A stretch of DNA of 37,621 bases from Fidelibacterota bacterium (GTDB lineage Bacteria; Fidelibacterota; Marinisomatia; SCGC-AAA003-L08; D37C17). The stretch lies in the NCBI GenBank assembly GCA_002731795.1, contig PCCQ01000040.1, positions 1 to 37,621 on the forward strand, in the 5' to 3' direction. The position numbers and the translations under genes are program-made. Shown here piece by piece: positions 30,587 through 37,621 of the stretch. Numbering within the stretch: position 1 is the stretch's first letter; each line of letters opens with the position of its first letter. The notes under the pieces are model-generated. The model was not told where the DNA came from. It did no database searches and was given only the letters and a program-made list of their open reading frames with translations.

Positions 30587-31202
30587 AAATAAAAGTGCAA
30601 TAGAAGAGTTCAATAATTGGGCAAAAATTGGTAAAGATGTCGGAATGGAAAATGGCCATGCAAACTCTGTATCTCAAATGATAAATATTTTTGAAAAAAG
30701 GTTTGATGTAAAAAATGTTAAATCAATGCTTGATTTGGGTTGTGGCAATGGATGGATGCTTCGCAAACTTGCATCAAAATATAGTTTAGATGTGGGATTG
30801 GGAATTGATGGATCAGTAGAAATGATAAATAAAGCTAAAAAATATCAAACAAATTTGGACTACTTATGTGCGGATATAACTAAGTGGAAAGCAAGTAGAT
30901 CATATGATTTAATAATGTCAATGGAGTTCATTTATTATTTAAATGATCCAGAAACTGTTTTTAATAATATTTTTAATAACGCTGCTCATAAAGAATCTAT
31001 TTTTATCTTTGGCATAGATCATTATAAAGAAAATCAAGATAGTTTGTCCTGGCCATCTGATTTAGGTGTTTATATGAATACATTATCTATTAATGAATGG
31101 ATTGATTTATATAGAAAAATTGGTATGAAGGATATAGAATACGAACAATTTGTTACAAAAGAGGATTCTGAAGGGACATTAATTATTTCAGGAATTAAGT
31201 AA
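30582..31202 (+). CDS. Class I SAM-dependent methyltransferase (proposed ATT start at 30582; ORF track start 30513)
   Basis: VKSMLDLGCGNGWMLRKLA; GIDGSVEMINKAKK; YDLIMSMEFIYYL; AAGGA 8 nt upstream of ATT. Confidence 0.82.
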   Translation: MKNKSAIEEFNNWAKIGKDVGMENGHANSVSQMINIFEKRFDVKNVKSMLDLGCGNGWMLRKLASKYSLDVGLGIDGSVEMINKAKKYQTNLDYLCADITKWKASRSYDLIMSMEFIYYLNDPETVFNNIFNNAAHKESIFIFGIDHYKENQDSLSWPSDLGVYMNTLSINEWIDLYRKIGMKDIEYEQFVTKEDSEGTLIISGIK

Positions 31203-31211
31203 GAGGAATAT

Positions 31212-31577
31212 ATGATTACAAATAAAATTAATTTCAACGAAAAATTTTCTAAATTCAATGATTATTGGTCTCCACGAATCATTGCAGAATTAAATGATTA
31301 TCAATTTAAGGTTGTAAAGATTAAAGACGAGTTTGTGTGGCATTCTCATACACATACTGATGAAGCTTTCATTGTTTTAGATGGTGAAATGTGGATTAAA
31401 TTTACAAATAAAGAAATTCATCTCTCTAAGGGAGAAATGTTTGTAGTACCTAAAGGTATAGATCACAAACCTTATGCGAAAAAAGAATGTAAAGTATTAA
31501 TAATAGAGCCAAAAGGTGTTATTAATACTGGTGAGAATTATGGAGAATTAACAAAAACAAATGAAGAATGGATTTAA
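31212..31577 (+). CDS. Cupin domain protein
   Basis: FVWHSHTHTDEAFIVLDGEMWIKF...LSKGEMFVVPKGIDHKPYAKKECKVLIIEPKG. Confidence 0.92.
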   Translation: MITNKINFNEKFSKFNDYWSPRIIAELNDYQFKVVKIKDEFVWHSHTHTDEAFIVLDGEMWIKFTNKEIHLSKGEMFVVPKGIDHKPYAKKECKVLIIEPKGVINTGENYGELTKTNEEWI

Positions 31578-31861
31578 AAATGAATTTATATTTAATACAT
31601 ACTGGATATTATGATAAGAATATAGGAGATGGATTTTATGAACAACACACCAATATTTTTGTAGTAGCAAAAAGTCCATTTGAAGCAAGAGAGCTTGTAA
31701 AAAAAAATAAAGAATATATAGATAAGAAGATGCACATTGATGGTATTAAAGAAATAGAAAATATTGATGGCTATGATATCAAACTAGTTGATAGCAATAA
31801 TGATACAAAAGTAAATACATATAACCATTATCAGGTAAGATTTTTAAAAGATGAACAATAG
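31577..31861 (+). CDS. DUF1543-like protein (start may be ATG at 31580 rather than 31568)
   Basis: MNLYLIHTGYYDKNIGDGFYEQHTNIFVVAKSPFEAREL...KKMHIDGIKEIENIDGYDIKLV resembles DUF1543. Confidence 0.65.
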   Translation, partial: KMNLYLIHTGYYDKNIGDGFYEQHTNIFVVAKSPFEARELVKKNKEYIDKKMHIDGIKEIENIDGYDIKLVDSNNDTKVNTYNHYQVRFLKDEQ

Positions 31862-31872
31862 GTAAGAGTATT

Positions 31873-32028
31873 ATGAAGCCAAAGGTAAATATAAACATAA
31901 ATAATGGAATATCTCTTGGGATGGCTATTGCGGTAGCAATATCATGGTCAAACTATAATAGTATTTTATGGGCAATAATCCATGGTTTACTAAATTGGCT
32001 ATATGTCCTATACTTTGCTATTAACTAA
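31873..32028 (+). CDS. 51-aa small membrane protein, below the ORF-track length cutoff
   Basis: Hand translation: MKPKVNININNGISLGMAIAVAISWSNYNSILWAIIHGLLNWLYVLYFAIN*; packed between DUF1543-like and GIY-YIG-like genes. Confidence 0.75.
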   Translation: MKPKVNININNGISLGMAIAVAISWSNYNSILWAIIHGLLNWLYVLYFAIN

Positions 32029-32046
32029 CAGCTCTACATTAATTTT

Positions 32047-32364
32047 ATGAGTTACTATATCTACGTCATTGAGTTAGATAAAAAAGTAGGAAAAATTAAA
32101 AAGTTTAGAAATAAAAACCCTGAATATCTTTATGGAAATCGATGTTTTTATGTTGGTCAATCAGCAAGAGCACCTTTGTTAAGATTTAAACAACATAAAG
32201 AAGGATATAAGTCTAATAGTTTTGCAAAAAAATTTGGATTAAAACTTATTCCAAATTTTTATCAGAAATATAATCCAATTCCGACAAGAAAAGATGCTGA
32301 AGAATTAGAAAAGTATCTAACTTCAAAATTAAGAGATAAAAGATATGGTGTTTGGTCAAATTAA
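32047..32364 (+). CDS. GIY-YIG-like superfamily protein (degenerate)
   Basis: YYIYVIELD...CFYVGQSARAPLLRFKQHKEGYKSNSFAKKFGL...DAEELEKYLTSKLRDKRYGVW. Confidence 0.6.
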   Translation: MSYYIYVIELDKKVGKIKKFRNKNPEYLYGNRCFYVGQSARAPLLRFKQHKEGYKSNSFAKKFGLKLIPNFYQKYNPIPTRKDAEELEKYLTSKLRDKRYGVWSN

Positions 32365-32384
32365 TTTATAAAAGGAGATTTTAA

Positions 32385-33380
32385 ATGAAAAAGATTCTTG
32401 TAACTGGTTCAAATGGTTTCATAGCTAAACATGTTATATTAGAGTTATATAAAAAAAATTATTCTGTAATAGGAACTGTTAGAAACTTAGATTATTCTGA
32501 TACAATAAAGAATGATATTGAAACACATCTTGGTAAATCTATTGATATTGAGTTTGTCAAAGCAGATTTAAATTCTGATGGTGGCTGGGAAGATGCAGTG
32601 GAACATAGTGAGGCAATTCTTCATACTGCAAGTCCTTTTCCTTCAAAAAGACCAAAGGATGAAAATGATTTAATCAACCCTGCAAAGGAAGGTACTTTAA
32701 GAGTTTTGAAAGCTGCTTTGAAGAATTCGGTTAAAAGAGTAATTATAACCTCATCAAATGCAGCAGTATATGATGGTAATAAACATATTACAGAATTTGA
32801 TGAAAATATATGGACCAATATTAATGCAAAGGGAGTTAGTGCGTATACAAAAAGTAAAACAATTGCAGAAAAGTCTGCGTGGGAATTTGTATCAGATAAT
32901 CCAGAGATACAATTATCTACTATCAATCCAGTTTTAGTGTGGGGACCAGGCATAGGAAATCATTTAAGCTCTGCTTCTTTAAATATTTTTAAAATGTTAA
33001 TGAGACGTGAAATGCCAATGATTCCTAGAATGAAAGCCCCTTTAGTTGATGTTAGAGATGTTGCAAAAGCTCATATTAGAGCTTTAGAAAATGATCAGTC
33101 AATTGGGAAACGTTTTCTGATTTGTGAAGATACACATTGGATGAAAGATATAAGTATGAAAATGAAATCAATGGGTTATAATGCTCCAATTAAAGTTGCA
33201 CCAGATTTTTTGATTAAACTTTTATCATTATTTGATCCTAAACTGAAAGAGGCTGTAAATAAGCTTGGATATGATTATTCTATAAATTGTAATCAAGCAC
33301 ATTCGATTTTAGATTTCAATCCAATTAAGCTTGAAAAAACTATTGAAGATACACATAATTATCTAAATGAATTAATTTGA
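32385..33380 (+). CDS. NAD(P)-dependent epimerase / dihydroflavonol-4-reductase-like
   Basis: ILVTGSNGFIAKHVILELYKKNYSVIGTVRN; SSNAAVY; YTKSKTIAEK. Confidence 0.9.
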   Translation: MKKILVTGSNGFIAKHVILELYKKNYSVIGTVRNLDYSDTIKNDIETHLGKSIDIEFVKADLNSDGGWEDAVEHSEAILHTASPFPSKRPKDENDLINPAKEGTLRVLKAALKNSVKRVIITSSNAAVYDGNKHITEFDENIWTNINAKGVSAYTKSKTIAEKSAWEFVSDNPEIQLSTINPVLVWGPGIGNHLSSASLNIFKMLMRREMPMIPRMKAPLVDVRDVAKAHIRALENDQSIGKRFLICEDTHWMKDISMKMKSMGYNAPIKVAPDFLIKLLSLFDPKLKEAVNKLGYDYSINCNQAHSILDFNPIKLEKTIEDTHNYLNELI

Positions 33381-33387
33381 TATTTTT

Positions 33388-34131
33388 ATGAAACTAATAT
33401 TTTTTATAATTTTTTCTTTAATATTTTCAAATGAAATAATAAATGATGCGAATAATAGTTTTGATTCTCTCCTTTCATCGTATGTTGATACCTTAGGAAA
33501 AGTTAATTATAAGGGAATCATAGATAACCCTTATTCCTTTAATGAATATTTTAACTTTATAGAAAATATAAGTCCTAATAACTACCCTGATTATTTTAAA
33601 ACTAGTAATGCAAAAAAAGCATATTGGATTAATACCTATAATGCACTTATTCTAAAAATTATGATTGATAATCCTTCGAAGAATATTTTAGATATATCAA
33701 GAGGCCCATCTATTTTTGGTAGTTTTATTTTTTTTCAAAAGTTTAAAGTTGGAAATGAAATGCTATCCCCTCACTATATTGAGCATAGGATATTAAGAAA
33801 GTTAGATGATCCTAGAATTCATTTTGCGATTAACTGTGCTTCGAAAAGTTGTCCTCCTTTAGGTAATAGGATTTTGAAAGAAGATAACTTGGACAAACAA
33901 CTAGATGAGAAAGCTATTAAATTTATAAATAGCAAAGAACATGTATATATAGATGATAAGAATAAAATAATTTATCTTAATAAAATATTTAAATGGTTTA
34001 AAAAAGATTTTGGTGATTTGAAGTTATATATTTGTAAATATCTTGATAGTAATATTGAATATGAAGATATTTATAATTATAAAATTTCATTTTTTGAATA
34101 TGATTGGTCTTCAAATAGCATCAATAGTTAA
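33388..34131 (+). CDS. DUF547 domain secreted protein
   Basis: AYWINTYNALILKIMIDN; SPHYIEHRILRKLDDPRIHFAINCASKSCPPL. Confidence 0.9.
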   Translation: MKLIFFIIFSLIFSNEIINDANNSFDSLLSSYVDTLGKVNYKGIIDNPYSFNEYFNFIENISPNNYPDYFKTSNAKKAYWINTYNALILKIMIDNPSKNILDISRGPSIFGSFIFFQKFKVGNEMLSPHYIEHRILRKLDDPRIHFAINCASKSCPPLGNRILKEDNLDKQLDEKAIKFINSKEHVYIDDKNKIIYLNKIFKWFKKDFGDLKLYICKYLDSNIEYEDIYNYKISFFEYDWSSNSINS

Positions 34132-34157
34132 TTTGGTCACATAATTTATAAAATATT

Positions 34158-35603
34158 ATGAATGATAATAAAAATTTGGCTCTACATAACAGCTACTTAA
34201 CTTTACCTAAATGTTTCTACGAACGAATTGAACCAACTCCAGTTAGTGACCCTACGTTAATTTATTTTAATGAAAATTTAGCAAAAAAATTGAATTTAGA
34301 ATTTCTATGTTATGATAAGTCGCTAATTACTAATTATTTTTCTGGAAATAAATTACCAGATAATTGTAAATCTCTATCACAAGCCTATGCTGGACATCAA
34401 TTTGGAAATTTTACTATGCTGGGTGATGGAAGGGCTATATTATTAGGTGAACAAATAGATATTCATGATAATTTATATGATATTCAATTAAAAGGATCTG
34501 GGAGAACAAGTTATTCTAGAGGTGGTGATGGTAGAGCTACACTAAGTTCTATGCTAAGAGAGTATATTATGAGTGAATCAATGTATCATCTTAATATTCC
34601 AACCACTAGAAGTTTAGCAGTTATTAACTCTGGGGAAAGTGTCTATAGAGAATCTCATAATCAAGGAGGAGTCTTAACTAGAATTGCATCTAGCCATATC
34701 AGGGTTGGGACCTTTGAATACGGAAAGCATTTTTGCACAAAAAATGATTTTAAAAAGTTTATCGATTATGTTATAAATCGACATTTCCCAGATTTATTAA
34801 ATGAAAAGTTAGCATATTTAGAATTAATAAGATTAATTATGAGAAATCAGATTGATCTTATTGTTAACTGGAATAGAGTAGGTTTTATTCATGGGGTAAT
34901 GAATACTGATAATATGAGTATTTCTGGAGAAACTATTGATTATGGTCCATGTGCTTTTATTAATGATTATAATCCAAATACTACCTTTAGTTCTATAGAC
35001 CACAATGGTAGATATGCGTTTGGCAATCAACATAAAATTGCATATTGGAATTTAACTGTATTTGCAGGTACACTATTAGACTATATTGATAATGATAAAA
35101 ATAGAGCAATAGAATTAGTTCAAGATATTTTAAATCAATTTCCAATTCAATATTCAATTAAATGGCATGATATGATGTTTAAAAAATTAGGTATTGAAAC
35201 TCCTATTGATGAAGATAAAAATTTGATTGAAAAATTGCTTTCATTAATGCAAAATCATAAAGCTGATTATACGAATACATTTGCAGCTTTAACATTAAAT
35301 AAAAGTAATAATGATTCTTTATCTGAATCAGATGGTTTTATGGATTGGAAAAATAAATGGAAACAAAGAATTAAAAACAATGAAAATAGCTATAAAATAA
35401 TGCAGAGGAATAATCCACTTTATATACCAAGAAATTATCTTATTGAGTCAGCTTTAACAAACTGTGTTAATGGAAATAATAAAGAATTTGATGGATTATT
35501 GAAAATAATGTCTGAAACATATAATTATGAACTGGATAATCATGAACTTCAAATTAGTCCAGATGGATTTGATGATCACTATAAGACATTTTGTGGGACA
35601 TAG
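34158..35603 (+). CDS. selO: SelO/YdiU family protein adenylyltransferase (AMPylase)
   Basis: QAYAGHQFGNFTMLGDGRAILLGEQ; IQLKGSGRTSYSRGGDGRATLSSMLREYIMSE; GFIHGVMNTDNMSISGETIDYGPCAF. Confidence 0.93.
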   Translation: MNDNKNLALHNSYLTLPKCFYERIEPTPVSDPTLIYFNENLAKKLNLEFLCYDKSLITNYFSGNKLPDNCKSLSQAYAGHQFGNFTMLGDGRAILLGEQIDIHDNLYDIQLKGSGRTSYSRGGDGRATLSSMLREYIMSESMYHLNIPTTRSLAVINSGESVYRESHNQGGVLTRIASSHIRVGTFEYGKHFCTKNDFKKFIDYVINRHFPDLLNEKLAYLELIRLIMRNQIDLIVNWNRVGFIHGVMNTDNMSISGETIDYGPCAFINDYNPNTTFSSIDHNGRYAFGNQHKIAYWNLTVFAGTLLDYIDNDKNRAIELVQDILNQFPIQYSIKWHDMMFKKLGIETPIDEDKNLIEKLLSLMQNHKADYTNTFAALTLNKSNNDSLSESDGFMDWKNKWKQRIKNNENSYKIMQRNNPLYIPRNYLIESALTNCVNGNNKEFDGLLKIMSETYNYELDNHELQISPDGFDDHYKTFCGT

Positions 35604-35647
35604 TAATTTATTTTTATGATTAACAAATTTAATAATGAAAGGAAAAT

Positions 35648-36853
35648 ATGAGTTACGATCCAGCAACTAAAATACAAGAGCTTTCTGCTTTTGGGGAATT
35701 TGGAGGTGTAAATCCTTCTATAACCGATTCTTCTACTTACACATTTTTAAAATCAGAAACAATGAAGGAGTTATTTGAAAGTGAAATCGAAGGTTGTTTT
35801 CTGTACAGTCGGCATTGGAATCCTAGCAATAAATATCTTTCAGATGCAATCTCTGCATTAGAAAATAGTGAAGCATCACAAATTACTTCCTCAGGTATAA
35901 GCGCTATAGCATGCACAATACTTCAAATTTGTGAACAAGGAGATGAAATAATATCATCTCGCACAATTTATGGTGGGACTTATGCTTTATTTAAAAATGT
36001 ACTACCAAAGTTCGGGATTACAGTTAAGTTCGTTGATATCTTAGATTTAAGTGTTGTTAATAAAAATATTACCTCAAAAACAAAAATGGTATATTGTGAA
36101 TCTATAAGTAATCCACTACTAGATGTTTCAGATTTGCCAGAATTAAGTAAAATCACAAAAAAACATGCTATTAAGTTAGTTGTTGATAACACGTTCAGTC
36201 CTATGGCAATTACACCAATAAATCATGGTGCAGACATTGTTATACACTCATTGACTAAATTTATAAATGGTACATCTGATTGTGTTGCAGGTTCTATAAG
36301 CTCAACTAAAGATTTTATATCACAGCTTTCAGATGTTAATAACGGTATGTGTATGTTGCTAGGTCCAGTCCTTGATAGTTTTAGGTCTGCTAGTATTTTA
36401 AAAAATATTCATACACTTCATATTAGAATGAAGCAACATAGTATGAATGCGCAGTTTATTAGCGAGGGCTTAGAAAAGTTAGGTATAAAGGTTATGTATC
36501 CTGGTTTGAAAAGTCATCCTCAAAACTCTTTAATGTCTGATATAATGAATGAAAAGTATGGATATAGTGGAATTCTAGCTATTGATGTAGGTAATGAACG
36601 TTTAGCTGAATCTTTGATGGAAAATATGCAACAGAAAAATATTGGTTTTCTTGCAGTAAGTTTAGGCTATTTTAAAACTTTATTTAGTTTGCCAGGTAAT
36701 AGTACTTCTTCTGAAATTAGTGATGAAGAGCAAATTGAAATGGGATTAAGTAAAGGGATAATTCGTTTATCAGTAGGTATAGATGATAATATTGAAGCTT
36801 CATTTGAAAAAATGAAAGACAGCATGAATGAATTAGGGATTTTAAAAAAATAA
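35648..36853 (+). CDS. Cys/Met metabolism PLP-dependent enzyme (methionine gamma-lyase/cystathionine gamma-synthase family)
   Basis: SSGISAIACTILQICEQGDEIISSRTIYGGTYALF; VVDNTFSPMAITPINHGADIVIHSLTKFINGTSDCVAGSI. Confidence 0.88.
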   Translation: MSYDPATKIQELSAFGEFGGVNPSITDSSTYTFLKSETMKELFESEIEGCFLYSRHWNPSNKYLSDAISALENSEASQITSSGISAIACTILQICEQGDEIISSRTIYGGTYALFKNVLPKFGITVKFVDILDLSVVNKNITSKTKMVYCESISNPLLDVSDLPELSKITKKHAIKLVVDNTFSPMAITPINHGADIVIHSLTKFINGTSDCVAGSISSTKDFISQLSDVNNGMCMLLGPVLDSFRSASILKNIHTLHIRMKQHSMNAQFISEGLEKLGIKVMYPGLKSHPQNSLMSDIMNEKYGYSGILAIDVGNERLAESLMENMQQKNIGFLAVSLGYFKTLFSLPGNSTSSEISDEEQIEMGLSKGIIRLSVGIDDNIEASFEKMKDSMNELGILKK

Positions 36854-36875
36854 TTATTTCCTCGTTGATAAAATA

Positions 36876-36938
36876 CTGGTAGTACACATTACTGGGGGTT
36901 AAGGGGTCGCCAGTTTAAATCTGGCCGTTCCGTAACCA
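36876..36938 (+). pseudogene. Degenerate tRNA-Pro(GGG)-like remnant
   Basis: CTGGTAGTACACATTACTGGGGGTTAAGGGGTCGCCAGTTTAAATCTGGCCGTTCCGTAACCA; intact T-stem GCCAG/CTGGC, but anticodon stem mispaired and no 5' CGGAACG-type acceptor strand. Confidence 0.65.
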
Positions 36939-36950
36939 TTAATAAACTCA

Positions 36951-36980
36951 AAAACCCTTCTATTTTTAGAGGGGTTTTTT
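36951..36980 (+). terminator. Rho-independent terminator
   Basis: AAAACCCTTCTA-TTTT-TAGAGGGGTTTT plus T run. Confidence 0.85.
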
Positions 36981-37059
36981 ATTACATAGTATTTGTTCAT
37001 GCGTGCTCAAACTTAAGCAATAATGAGCAATGGGGAACACATAATGGGGAACAATACCT

Positions 37060-37500
37060 TTAAGGGCAATTAGAGGTATCTTGTGAATCTATACTACTTT
37101 GAGGTATACATTCTGGATATGGTGGACAGAGTTGGTTGTTTGAAATGTTGAAACTATAAGGATAATTCCAATTAATATTCAAATCACATATACTTTCTGG
37201 TATCTCTCCTGTGAGGTTACTTGAAGATAAATTCAATTCAGTTGTAGTTTCAATATTATAACACTCCCCCCATAATTCTACCCATTCTAATTCTTGTCCA
37301 TCACAATTACCACACTCATCTACTTCATAAATACAACTATTGTTATTAATATCAGCATTAGGGTTGTAGTTACAAGCAGTTTCATCTGTGCAACCATAAC
37401 TATAATCTCCTGCACTGGGATCAAGACCTGAATAATCTATATTTAGATCACAACTAAACCAAAGCACACTTAAACACAATATTTTAATTAAAGTCTTCAT
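37060..37500 (-). CDS. Small lipoprotein with GCTD/NYNP motif, DECGNCDG unit and LRR-like cap
   Basis: [17 protein letters not shown] lipobox; [52 protein letters not shown]...[10 protein letters not shown]. Confidence 0.75.
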   Translation of the reverse strand: MKTLIKILCLSVLWFSCDLNIDYSGLDPSAGDYSYGCTDETACNYNPNADINNNSCIYEVDECGNCDGQELEWVELWGECYNIETTTELNLSSSNLTGEIPESICDLNINWNYPYSFNISNNQLCPPYPECIPQSSIDSQDTSNCP

Positions 37501-37619
37501 TCTTTGTTTGATTCTATTCTTTTTTCATACTCTTTGAATAGTATTGAAAATTCTGATTCAGTAATTTTATTACGATTGGCATCTGTGTAACTATACTTGT
37601 CAATTAGACCTTGATCTGC
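37497..37619 (-). CDS. C-terminal end of a truncated CDS running off the window
   Basis: Reverse frame open to the edge: [43 protein letters not shown] stop overlaps the ATG of the next gene (ATGA). Confidence 0.6.
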   Translation of the reverse strand, partial: ADQGLIDKYSYTDANRNKITESEFSILFKEYEKRIESNKE

Positions 37620-37621
37620 TA

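Noticed and set aside
32047-32364. Homing endonuclease or mobile intron
   Set aside because: No intron structure, interrupted host gene or flanking repeats; only a stand-alone GIY-YIG-like domain.

Overview
AT-rich bacterial window that reads as a chromosomal segment. The secreted proteins carry Cys-rich 'DCNGDC.G.A.IDDC..CSGG' repeats, 'GCTD..A.NYN..A..D.GSCIY' motifs and T9SS-like or dockerin-like C-termini, which suggests a marine Marinimicrobia/FCB-group organism (inference, not proven). The housekeeping core includes rsmE (5' truncated), tadA, the block rplM-rpsI-rpsB-tsf-pyrH-frr, a PDZ/DUF512 radical-SAM gene, der, initiator tRNA-Met, ilvE, ggt and selO. Interspersed are secreted or surface proteins and small accessory genes. 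Two genes are missing from the ORF track: a DUF962/Mpo1-like membrane protein (about 20901-21212) and a 51-aa membrane protein (31873-32028). The most notable observation is a set of three gene junctions where the best start codon appears to be ATA or ATT. One is an 'ATAG' stop/start overlap in the same 14-nt ribosome-binding context used by an ATG-started gene elsewhere in the window. Near the right end there is a degenerate tRNA-Pro(GGG)-like remnant with a terminator and a tandem repeat, next to accessory secreted-protein genes; it may be an integration scar. I saw no CRISPR array, transposase or clear defence system.
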